Shown one piece after another: positions 23,451 to 33,402 of a stretch of 64,000 bases of DNA. The position numbers and the translations under genes are program-made. The first letter of the stretch is position 1; each line of letters starts with the position of its first letter. Origin of the DNA: Phallus indusiatus (Eukaryota; Basidiomycota; Agaricomycetes; Phallales; Phallaceae); contig JAQFWX010000004.1 of the NCBI GenBank assembly GCA_027605045.1, forward strand, positions 1,374,683 through 1,438,682, in the 5' to 3' direction. The notes under the pieces are model-generated. The model worked only from the letters and a program-made list of their open reading frames with translations, did no database searches and was not told the origin of the DNA.

Positions 23451-24858
23451 TCACGTATTCACATCGGTGCTTGTTAAGAAGTCTGCATCATCCGAAGTTA
23501 CGTCGTCGATGTCAGCGACGCTGTCCTTGTCGCTGATACCAGTGACACGCTGGGTAGTTACGACTGCCGATCCGCATCGAAGACATTCCCAGCTGGTTTC
23601 GCCACCATCAACAGCGCGTAATAACCGATCTGCAATACAAACATAACAATATTTATGTTGACATGATGTGATGTAAGGCGTATTAAGAGGGTAATTGGAA
23701 CCAGGTTTTGTCGGGTTGTCCGGGTAGAAGCTTTGAATGGAAGCCGAGGGTAAAAACCCAGCATTCTCAACACAGATAGCACATTGATCATCAGGTAGAC
23801 GAAAATATTTTCCGTTATTTGATCGACTTTTGTCAGGATGAGTAGTGTCGAGATAGAGAGCTCGCTTCGTCCAAGTGAGGATTTGTTCATACGTCCGATT
23901 TAACCGTCGACGCAGTATACGCGTATTGATCAAAGGTAGCAAGAAAATTAGAAATTCCTGTTATGTGCGTGTAAATAAACAAATCAAACCCGGGTAATAT
24001 GAACGTACAGTAAATGCATGCCAGACCATTTGTCTGTTCATGAACTCGTAGCTGACTTGTTTTGAGACAGTGCGCTGAGCTGAGACTAATCGCAAGCGAA
24101 GCAACCGATCAGTTATAGTCCGATATCTATGTATAGATCAAAATAAATTACTTTTGAAGGAATATCGTAATTACCTTCCACTGTATAGAAATGCGATGAA
24201 GCTAATCAGGCTCACAGTATCATAGGCGGTTTCACATCGCGTCAAGCCGTCCCAAACTTTCCTTCTAGTGTCTTTTGATGGAGCGTCTGGCCAGGCATGA
24301 GTCAAAGCGTACATCCGAAATCGACGGTGTAAATAAGGAACAAGCACTGTCAAGAATCCGTGAAAGAGAAGGACACGTTTTGGAAGGCCTGACGCTGCAC
24401 GTTCTGTCAAAAAATGGAAAACAAGTCAAAAATACGGTGCAATCACGTGTCATTTGTCCCTTGGTAGAAGATGAAGATGTCGCATAGCGCAAATTTTGTA
24501 ATTTCGCTCCATATGTTGCACCAAGATCCCAAACAGAAAGTTTATAAAGAAGCAAACGAGCGATAAAAGAATATTCAGGTTCGTAAAGTGTCGAATAAGA
24601 CGACTATATTAACATTGTAAATTCAGAGTATGCAGGAAAATTAGAAGATATATTGCTTACGTTGATCAGATTTAATGCCTTGGCTATAGGTCCAACTAAG
24701 ATTTGAAGCAGTTCTTCGTCAAGTAGTTCTGCGTCTATTTGTACGACTCTCTGTATTCGCGGCAAAGCACGTGAAAATTCTCGACATTGTTGTTTCAAAT
24801 CCGAAAGAGAGGGTTGAGCAGTAATCCAAGCCTGCTGCCATGAGGGCGGAACATTCAT
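23451..24858 (-). CDS. pex2: Peroxin 2, peroxisomal RING E3 ubiquitin ligase
   Basis: Exons 24858-24661, 24603-24447, 24403-24175, 24126-24009, 23957-23451; 402 aa. Pex2 forms the peroxisomal membrane ubiquitin ligase with Pex10 and Pex12, which recycles the receptor Pex5. The conserved N-terminal RVVQIDAELLDEELLQIL is followed by membrane helices (around LLFHGFLTVLVPYL and TVSLISFIAFLY) and the C-terminal RING: CAIC, then CQHKYCYVC and CLRC supply the zinc ligands. An insert of about 30 residues between CAIC and CQHKYC is within the range for fungal Pex2. The tail is acidic. The 43-nt second intron is one of the shortest here. It shares a 92-bp divergent promoter with the acyltransferase gene and is convergent with kap120. 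Confidence 0.9.
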
Positions 24859-24950
24859 GCGTCTGACAATGAATGAATTCGGAGCCGATCACGTAAGCTT
24901 CCTAAAGTCTGTGGCCGACAATCGTCGTGTCCTAGAGACCCCAGTCTACT

Positions 24951-26378
24951 ATGGAAAAATTCTCAGCTTATCGGGTATGGATATTTGGATTTGGATTCTT
25001 TACTTTTCATTATATGAGCCTATAGGATGCAGGGACTGGTATTCAGGTACTCTCCAACACAGTGTGTTTCGACACAAGCTGAAATTGTAACACAAGCCCT
25101 TCTTATATCCTGTACCTCCAAATATGCCAGATGTCATTGCAAGAGTGATTCATCCTCTCGGAGTCTTGCTTGGCATTGGAAGGACGTTGCTTATTTTACT
25201 GATAAGTGTTTTATACTTAACTTGCGAAATCTCTCTTTCGGTGCTCGTAGGTTCTTTGTCTTTTTGTGTTGAGTACCAATTGATTTGATGCGGTAGTATC
25301 TCTTTAACGAACCTTTGTATGATTTACTGTCTTGGATACAAACGGCCTTTTGGTCTCGTTTAGTTCTTTGGATTTTAGGATTTTATTGGATAAACGTTTC
25401 ATACATCACGAAAGCACGAGGGTGGGTTCCTTGTCTCCTTAAGCTGTCACTAACTTATGCGCACATACACAGACGTAAAGCTTCTAAATTACCGTGGCAG
25501 CCTGGAGCGGGAGACATAATTGTATCGAATTGGGCTTCCTGGATTGAAATTTTATGGTTGGCTTTTAGGTATACAGTTGCATTTCTCCGAAGAGTTTTAT
25601 TTTAATAATCGTATGGCAGATTTAATCCCATCTTTTTACTTCCTGTTCCTTCAGAGCCGTCAGAAGAAAAGACACAAGTTGACACCGCAACGATTCCTCG
25701 TCGTAGGATTGTCACAAGTCCAAGTGCGACCCGTTCGTCATCGATACAGATTCCCATAAAAGGCTACGAACGCGTATCACTCCTCAGAATGTTGAGTTTA
25801 ACGGGAAACGTTCCGCCTTACAGTAGTACTGGGTCCAACGTACAAACTTTGGATGAGCTACAGGCGATTGTGACAAGACCTCTTGTCATATTTCCCGAAT
25901 GCACAACGAGCAATGGAAGAGCGATATTGAAGTTTCTTCCGACTCTCAACTTGCCATCTGCTTCTGCCACGAAATTTAAAATATTCGTGATGAGTGTCAG
26001 GTCATTTTTTTTTCACGTTTGCGACAAGTTTCAAAGATCGCTAAAATTCATGATTGCAGATATGATCCCCCGACTTTATATACACCTTCACTCACTCATC
26101 CGATACCCTCCAAATTTCTCAACCCTTTGGGACACATCTTTACCATTTGTTGTTCTCTTTCTCCCTTGCTCTATCAGTCCCTTTCTATTCGGCTTTTGAA
26201 TCCAGCCGAATCACCCAGTGGTAGTGATACGTCGTCGGGATCTGATTATTCAGGAAATCTCTCTCAAGCATGCGCGAGTCTCATATCTCAGCTAGGCAAA
26301 TTACGTAGTACTGGATTGGGCTGGGAGGACAAAGCGTCGTTCTTAGACTTTTACAGAAGCAAATTAGACAGGTCTTGA
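24951..26378 (+). CDS. Loa1/Vps66-like membrane acyltransferase (lysophosphatidate-type)
   Basis: Seven exons: 24951-24974, 25026-25046, 25097-25246, 25297-25421, 25473-25568, 25620-26000, 26060-26378; 371 aa. The N-terminus MEKFSAYR, then DAGTGIQ and PFLYPVPP is characteristic of this fungal group. Two hydrophobic segments follow (LLIGIG-to-SVL region and FWSRLVLWILGFYWI), then GDIIVSNWASWIEILWLAF, RPLVIFPECTTSNGRAIL, a PlsC-like substrate-binding block. The catalytic His-X4-Asp of ordinary PlsC enzymes is not obvious: the equivalent position reads SNWASWIE, as in yeast Loa1, which makes phosphatidic acid on lipid droplets and ER. Exons 1 and 2 are only 24 and 21 nt. Family assignment is good; substrate is inferred. 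Confidence 0.8.
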
Positions 26379-26666
26379 TGCAACGTCGTTCAAGATATAA
26401 TATTATATATTATCATAATTGACTTGGCATTAAAAACTGGCCTGCGATCTTTCTGAAACAGGGATCAAAGACGTAGACACTTGAATCTTTATAAAACGCC
26501 CCGGCCACTTGCGAAATTCCTAAGTATCTTTTTAACAGTTGCCTGAATAGACTCTTAATGGTGTAAGCGCGAAGCTTTGAGTAACGCTTTCATAGCAGAT
26601 ATAAATATTTTGAAGACAATGACATTACACAAATTTGATACCTAACATCCAAGAAAATCAATTTTT

Positions 26667-29600
26667 TTAAAGCTCATCGTGATGAACGAATTCTTCTTCT
26701 GGGAATAGCTCAAAGTCATCAGGTAATTCTTCCATTTGTATGTCGACTTTGCCCTTCAACTCATCGGGTATCTGAATAAATGGATGGGGAGAATCTTCAC
26801 TCGGTGGCTCTGTCACTATCTCATCTTCGCTCTCGACCTCGCTCTCGACCTCACTAAACATTGAGAAAGAACTAGTGAGTCTGTTTGAATAAGGGGAAAC
26901 AAATTTCAATCACTTACTCGACTTGTGGCGCGGGTTTAATGACAATGTCAGCTTTGGCAGTCTCGGAAACCCCAATTGATCGACGCAAGACAGTGTCAAC
27001 ACGTTCGAAGAATCTGATTGGTCACGGTCATATGTGAATGAACTGGAAGAGGAAAGAATTCGGCCTACATATTCGCGTCTGGCACGTCATAGCCGGATCT
27101 CACAAGAGCACAGTCAATCAGAATAGCTGCGACTTCCTTTAATCGAGTCTCAGCCTCTTCATCTGGTTCATCTTCCGGACCAGGCAGCTGCTCTACACGA
27201 CGGAGAAACCCTTGAATGAGAGGTGAATATGGGTTAATCTCGAGGTTCTTCAACCGTTTGGCAAGCTCATGCATCTGATTGGGTACAGTCTGACTTTGAG
27301 CACCTTATGAATTTGCGTAAGTGAGATTACATTTGACAGAACAACTGATATAAAACACACCCATCATCCTTTCCATATTGGCGGAATATCTAGAATATTT
27401 TAGTTCGATTTATATTAAATGGGCAACGTAAATATGATCACCAACCCATAGTCCTGAGCCACGACAGCACACGAACTACTAACAAGGCGATTTGAGAGAG
27501 TTACTGGAAGAAAACAAGCTTAATATATACAAAATAAAGTGGTGAGGATCAAATCGTACCAGACATAATTGAATCGGGAATTTGAGTCTTCAAGAAAGCA
27601 AGTAATGGTTCGAACTTCTCTTTCAGTTCTTCAAATTGGGCTTCTTCCTCAGGATCTATGAGAGAAAAGTGAGCAAGTTACTTATGAATGCGTCATCTAA
27701 CCGACCTTCGTCACCATACTTAAGACCGGCCTTGGAAATATCTTGGAAACTCATTTCTCTAATGGTTTGATATACATATCAAAGTCTATTGGAACTCGGT
27801 CACGAAAAGGCACATACTTCCATCGGTTAAAGGTTGTGAAAAAGACTTCGTCCAATGGTTCAGTTGCTAGAATAACCTCATAGCCCTGAAAAAAAACTAA
27901 CATTCAAAATGTCTTCAAACTGTGATGCGTGCGGTTCATACCCTTGCTGATATTTTCTCTACGAAGAGATTCTTCTTCAAAGATTCAACTTTGTGACCAA
28001 CGGCAGCTAAGTAGAATATTTGAGTTTGCCCCTTCTTTCGGTTCTGAATATAGGCGTCTAGCGAGGTAGAATTGTTCTGGTTGGTCGAAAAACGCAAAAG
28101 GGGCCCAATTTTCTCGCTTTCCTGCCGGGACTCGATCATACCAAGTTTGAGCGTGTTTCCGAGAACCTTGACTATTTCATCGTATTTGGCCGGGTCTTCA
28201 TTGGCAATACGTTGTAACAATTGAAGAAGGCGACGGATAATGACTTGCTTGATTTGACGCAAAAAACGAGAAGATTGTAGCGTTTCACGAGAGACATTCA
28301 AGGGAAGATCATCGGCTAAAGAAATGAAGAGGCTTAAAGGTTTACGAAGGGAGAAGATCGAACAACCAACCATCCACAATAACCTAAAAACTTAGCATCA
28401 GCAACTTCAAAAAAAATAGTATATCAACTTCACGTACTTTAATCCAGCTAATCCATTTTGGAAGAAGATTTTCTCCTAGGTCGTTCGTAACAAAGACCCG
28501 TTTATTATATAGGCGGACCTCTTGCTTTTCTGATACGGGTGCCTGCCAAAATTCACGTGGTCTACCAGAGAAAATCAGCAACCTGAATCAAAGAAAAAGA
28601 TTTTGAGAAGAATCACAGTTCCTTGGGAACAAATAATATTGCTTTGAACGATGTTCCTGTTCCGGCGTCTCCTCCAAAGTGATGCCATGCTAAGGGATCG
28701 TTTCTATCCTTGAATGTGGCTTTATAGAATTCCGCGTATTCTTCATCAGTCAGCTCTTTAGGCTCACTATTGTAAAAAAACATTGTCAGAATAAATTGAA
28801 CAAGGTTGGAAGACCCTATAACTGACCGTGCCCAAATTGGGGGTTGTCCATTGAGACGTTCATAGACTTCTTTGGTGATTGTTTTAGTTTTTGGAGGTTT
28901 CGACTCCTCAGCTTCCGTCTTTTCTTCGACATCTTCAATAACAGCCTCCTCGCCGTCCTTTACATCATCAGTCTCGTCCACGGAAGGGTCAACATTTTCA
29001 GTCTCCAAAGGTTGGACGTCTTCTTCGTCCGGAACTTCTTCCGTCTCAGTAGTGTACAAATAAATGGGGAAAGAACTAGAAAATGAAGAATGTTTTCCGC
29101 TGTGTTGAAATAATGAATAAAGCTTCTACCCGACGATTCTGTTTGTAAAGTACTCACACGAGCTGTCTCAATGATTGTACATTTAAAAACTCAGCTGCAT
29201 CTTCTTTCAGGATAAGAGTTATTTCCGTTCCATGACCCAGGGTATTCCCACGGGGATCAGGGTATATTTCAAAGGAGCTATCATCTGCGTTACTGCTAAA
29301 GATATATTGCTGAGGATCGGTATTCTTCCCGACTCGAGCAGGAACAGACGCGACGTAAACATGATCCGCAACAAGAAAAGAGCTGTAAAAACCCAAGCCT
29401 AAAATTGAAGAGACAGGTGTAAGTCAGAAGGACGATTACAGACAAATAAGATAGTTTGCGTGCGTACCAAAGGCACCTATGAGATTGCCCTGCCCAGTCC
29501 CATCTACGCCTGACTCGGCACGTGCAAGAAACTCGCTTGTTCCAGATTTTGCGAGTGTACCAAGGTTAGTGGATAGTTCTTCTGGGGACATGCCAATACC

Positions 29601-30175
29601 GTAATCTAGAATAAAAAGTACAGCTGTTGAATAAATATATGAAAGAATGGCTTTACCTGTGATAACGAGTCTTCTCCCACTGCCCTCAGCATCTTCGAAT
29701 GCCTTGATAGTAATGTTGAGGGAAGAATCGAGTACTATGTCCTTGTTAGTTAAGGAAACAATACGTAATTTCTCGAGAGCATCATTGGCGTTCGATATGA
29801 GTTCACGCAAGAAAATATCCCTAAAATTTTGAAATGAATCAAACACGACTCGGCGAGTTAAAAAGTGGTGAAACGCACCTATTTGAATAAAGGCTGAATA
29901 ATAGTTAAAGGTCAGCTCGCCGGAAACCATTACACAAAGGGATTGTTTGAACCTATTGATTACGATTTTTCTTAATCGAGCTACATCACTCTAGGAGGAA
30001 GTTATATATATAATATATCAGCGCAAAGGCCTGATGTACGGACCTGGTATTGATGTTTCTCCTTCACTACATCTGAGGTCAATATCCAGGGTTCCTGAGA
30101 AGAGTCGGTAGAGTCAGCAGACACATAGGAGGCACAAAGGGTCGAAAGGTATAAGAGAGGAAGTAATATCCTCAT
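26667..30175 (-). CDS. ER-resident HSP90 (GRP94/endoplasmin-like) with HDEL
   Basis: Nineteen exons reconstructed between 30175 and 26667 give 834 aa with every phase consistent. A signal peptide (MRILLPLLYLSTLCASYVSA) opens the protein and HHDEL closes it, so it is a luminal ER chaperone. HSP90 ATPase motifs are intact: DIFLRELISNANDALEK, DYGIGM, GTLAKSGT, GLGFYSSFLVADHV and GTEITLILK. The acidic charged linker (around EEVPDEEDVQPLE) and middle domain (DDLPLNVSRETLQSSRFL) follow, then a C-terminal dimerisation region with RSGYDVPDAN. The eukaryotic cytosolic MEEVD end is absent. Exon 3 (29893-29879, 15 nt) and exon 10 (28383-28371, 13 nt) are micro-exons. The last exon has a tandem EVES EVES repeat. 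Such ER HSP90s fold secretory proteins in animals and plants; yeast lacks one. Confidence 0.92.
28371..28383 (-). other. 13-nt micro-exon of the ER HSP90 gene
   Basis: Flanked by TTTTTAG acceptor and GTTGGT donor. It encodes VIVD plus one base and joins SWIK to ADDLPLNVSRE, restoring the conserved HSP90 middle-domain sequence. Without it the frame is lost. Confidence 0.8.
29879..29893 (-). other. 15-nt micro-exon of the ER HSP90 gene
   Basis: Flanked by TTATTCAG and GTGCGT. It completes INSLYSNRDIFLREL, a nearly invariant HSP90 N-terminal sequence; its length is a multiple of three, so skipping would delete five residues in the ATPase domain without a frameshift. Confidence 0.82.
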
Positions 30176-30283
30176 AGCCAGAAAACCAAGACGAAACAGT
30201 ACAGGACAGGAATGATAGAAAGAAAGGCTGTAAGACGGTAAACCCTACTCAATAAAATATATATTTCCTGGAGAGAATAGTAT

Positions 30284-30307
30284 CACGTGGGCGGTGTTGA
30301 CGTGTCA
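30284..30307 (-). promoter_or_regulatory. Candidate unfolded-protein-response element upstream of the ER HSP90
   Basis: CACGTG at 30284-30289 and TGACGTGTCA at 30298-30307 lie 109-132 bp upstream of the ATG. TGACGTG is the core bound by XBP1/ATF6-type bZIP factors, and ER chaperone genes are classic targets. Match seen in sequence; function inferred. Confidence 0.35.
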
Positions 30308-31089
30308 CTTTGCCTTGAACACCAAGAGCCAATCAAGAATTGAGAAGAAGCTCCCACACTTTTTGTGTGTTAATTCATTTTCTATATATTAGATGAGTAG
30401 CCTATACTCTAATACTATTAGTATAGCTTTCCTAACCCAATTCTATGACAATAAAAACGGCTCGTTAGCTACGAGTTAGAACCTCAAGTCGAGTTATTTT
30501 ATCGCATGGTTTCACATACTACATACACACTATGTCAAATCACGCCAGCTGGCGTTTGTCGGATTTACCAATATGTGTGGACTAAAAATGAAGACAGCAA
30601 CAACCAGAGAACACATGCCTGGGAACGGTCGACTTCATTGGCTTACGAACCCGAATGCAACCCGCTGTGGACGCCGTACGAGATCAGACTTCCAAGCGTA
30701 AGGGTTTTTATTGTGAGTCATTTATGCATCTGATCAGATACAGAAGCTGATATAGATCTCGGGATGCTGGGAAGAAGACGAAAATTGCTTATCTCTTGAG
30801 GTGGAAATTGAAATACAGATTACACACAGGCACATGCAATGCCCAAAATGCCCTTTCGAGCAGACAGAGGACGCAACTTCAAGCCACGCCACACTCAGAC
30901 TGTTAAATTTACCTACTGATATTTCAATTATCGTACGTAAATGAGATGTTGCGCCGGGAAGAAAGAAGTCGCGTCATTAGGAACGTTCAGGACTAGCATC
31001 AGCCGTGACATAATTCACGTGACGAGTGTGACACGGTCCAGTCATGTTTACCATGTCCTTTTAAGCTAAATACCTGAAATCCAGCAAGT
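30308..31089. other. Divergent intergenic region between ER HSP90 and the orphan gene
   Basis: About 0.8 kb with short AT-rich inverted patches (for example CTATACTCTAATACTATTAG near 30402) and no gene that I can support. A CCAAT box is at 30329-30333. Two promoters presumably meet here. Confidence 0.45.
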
Positions 31090-32934
31090 ATGTCATTTCT
31101 CGCACAATCCGCGGCCGCTCCTTCACCGGTCTCTCCTCGTCGTCGCCGGCAACGATATCCTCAACGCCTCTCCACCGACACAACGGCGTCGATTTCCTCT
31201 CTCCCTGCCTATTCCGCCCCTCTCCGCCCCACACCCTCGAATTGGCCCACCGAGGTCACCCCGACAGATCAACCGCCAGACTATCCACAAAGTGCGGAAG
31301 AGGCTGACACAGAGGACATCGATTCAAAACAGTCTATCTCTCGTCTTCGTGTTGCTCGCCCTCAACAACAGCATACTCGTCGAATACGACAGCATCGTCG
31401 CGGTGTCTCCTCCCTTTCTATCTCATCATCCCCATCTGTTGACGATCTTCTCAAACGAAGTGTCGTGGCACTCGAATTGTCTACAAACGCCCTGCTACAG
31501 TCAATCAGTACCACCTCCACCCTTTCTGCCATCACGTCCGACGAACATCCTTCCCATCACAAAATGCTTGATAAACAACCCTCCCCTTCAACCGACTCAT
31601 TCCTGAATCAAGGTAATCAGCCCCATCGTCAACCCTGGATGGACGACTTTAATGACATTCTCAAACGCGTGGATGGACTCCTCATTCCTCCAGGAAACAA
31701 CGACGATGATACGCATGCTGTCAGCCGTAGTCTGCCAACCGGTACTTCCGTTATCCCCCGTAGAGGAAAGATTGAACGTCTCTATTCAACGCTCACTACT
31801 TCTTCGGAGCTCGACCTCACCCAGCCATATTCGTCTCGTGCTCCAAGAGCTCTGACTCAATATGTTTCTATTGAATCAAATTTCGGCAATACCGTCGACG
31901 CCACCGCTAACGACGAGTCCATTTTTCTTCCATCTACTTTGGGTCTCCGCGCTGCATCTCAGATCCGTCAGTTCTGTCAAAGTCCTCCTCGCCCGTCATC
32001 CCGACCACATCCTATCCACAAGTCTCGCTCTATCGATTCTTCCTCATCTACTTTCGTTTCACGTCCGAGCTTTCCTGCGCGTCAGTCCTCAGAGTCTCCC
32101 TCTAGGCGTCAGAACGGTCGACGATATAGCGCTGGCTCTGCAGACACTAGTACAACCATCACAAGTGGTTTTAAAGGCGTCCCTCTTAGTACAACTACAA
32201 CGCGCTCTTCCTCTTCACGGACATCTACCATCACATCCTTCAGCGAAATTCCACCACCTGTTCCCTTTCCTCCTCCAGTTCGTGCTATGACTCCACCCAC
32301 AGAAGAAAGCACGCCCATTTCTTCATCTGAAGATGACAAACCTTTGAGAGCTTTGCAATCACTACGTAAAATTCTTGACGATTCGCCTCTTTCAAAGGAT
32401 AGGTACTCGGCTCCTTCCCCACCACCACCTTCAAAGTTGAAGTTGATGCCTCGCACCCCTGCGGTTGTACCGTCTTCTGGAACATCGATGGCAACAGCCT
32501 CTGTATATCGCCTTTTCACACGCAATTCGCATCATGCTAGTTCATCTACCTCTCGCCCAAAGTCTTCGCTAAAGAAGTCTCCTGTCGTCGGCACACAATC
32601 TGGTATTCCTAGTCCCGTTGATAGTCGGCAGTCTTCTCGTCCAAGTACCCCACGACAAGTGACCTTTGCAGAATTGCCAGCTGAATTTCCAGGTCGCCCT
32701 CGGAGTACTAAGATGAAAAATAAGAAGAAAGCTAAAGGAAAATCGGACGAGAAGGAAGAAAGTGGGTGGTTGAGTTGGTTTACTCCTAGTTTTGGGATTG
32801 GCGGTTCTTCGGGGAGTGCTGTCGGAGGGACGGCATATGAAGAACGTATGGAGGATAAAATGATGAGGGGGTGGGGTCGGAGTGCTACTTCTACTCCAGG
32901 AGGAGTGGCCAGTGCGGAAGATTGGCTGGTTTGA
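31090..32934 (+). CDS. Uncharacterised Ser/Pro-rich disordered protein, single exon
   Basis: An uninterrupted 614-codon frame, unusual beside its intron-rich neighbours. I do not recognise the family. It is rich in Ser, Pro, Thr and Arg throughout, with basic patches (SPRRRRQRYPQR, QQHTRRIRQHRR), a hydrophobic-helical island at about residues 118-145 (VDDLLKRSVVALELSTNALLQ), a WMDDFNDILKRVDGLL helix near 182, a proline-rich PPPVPFPPPVR segment, and a lysine-rich KMKNKKKAKGKS stretch before a short WLSWFTPSFG motif close to the C-terminus. This looks like a scaffold or cytoskeletal/nuclear regulator with short conserved helices, but that is inference. There is no signal peptide or membrane segment. 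Codon use appears like neighbouring genes. Confidence 0.75.
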   Translation: MSFLAQSAAAPSPVSPRRRRQRYPQRLSTDTTASISSLPAYSAPLRPTPSNWPTEVTPTDQPPDYPQSAEEADTEDIDSKQSISRLRVARPQQQHTRRIRQHRRGVSSLSISSSPSVDDLLKRSVVALELSTNALLQSISTTSTLSAITSDEHPSHHKMLDKQPSPSTDSFLNQGNQPHRQPWMDDFNDILKRVDGLLIPPGNNDDDTHAVSRSLPTGTSVIPRRGKIERLYSTLTTSSELDLTQPYSSRAPRALTQYVSIESNFGNTVDATANDESIFLPSTLGLRAASQIRQFCQSPPRPSSRPHPIHKSRSIDSSSSTFVSRPSFPARQSSESPSRRQNGRRYSAGSADTSTTITSGFKGVPLSTTTTRSSSSRTSTITSFSEIPPPVPFPPPVRAMTPPTEESTPISSSEDDKPLRALQSLRKILDDSPLSKDRYSAPSPPPPSKLKLMPRTPAVVPSSGTSMATASVYRLFTRNSHHASSSTSRPKSSLKKSPVVGTQSGIPSPVDSRQSSRPSTPRQVTFAELPAEFPGRPRSTKMKNKKKAKGKSDEKEESGWLSWFTPSFGIGGSSGSAVGGTAYEERMEDKMMRGWGRSATSTPGGVASAEDWLV

Positions 32935-33402
32935 TTTTGTTTCCATATTTTTTGACTTTTTTTCTTCTTTTCCTGTCTCTTCTTGCAACTGCATTGATTC
33001 ACGAATCCTGGATTTTATCTATACAACGTGTTTTTCCCTGCATTTATGTCTGCCTTTCTTGTATTCTGTGTAAGCGGAAGGCATACAAGCAAGCGAATGT
33101 AGAATGTACAATGATCATGTTCTATCTGTATTTACATGTGTTTCCTCATCATGGATGATCGTTCTCAATGCACATCACTTCGGAATATTGAAAAATATGC
33201 ATTGTTCAGCTAAGATAGGTCGAAAACAACGTCAGATATGTAGAATTCAAATGATATAAATACATTTACGACGCCGTACGCCGTACGCGACGCGCGTCCT
33301 AAATCACGTGTTTTGCTTGACTTCAAAAAAAAACCCGGCTTCGCGCGGCATCCTCGAGTTCGTTCTTTTGTACTTGACGGTACTAATGCTAGACATCGAA
33401 CT
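32935..33402. other. Intergenic region before the ING gene
   Basis: T-rich 3' UTR-like sequence after the orphan gene, then a promoter holding a CG-rich repeated element (CGCCGTACGCCGTACGCG, 33271-33290) followed by ATCACGTGTT. No gene seen. Confidence 0.5.

Noticed and set aside
24857..25090. 77-codon plus-strand frame starting opposite the pex2 ATG
   Set aside because: It overlaps the pex2 first codons and the shared promoter; the acyltransferase begins at 24951 in a different frame with a conserved MEKFSAYR start.
32109..33002. Several long minus-strand frames opposite the orphan gene
   Set aside because: They mirror the Ser/Pro-rich codons of the plus-strand frame and show no protein family features.
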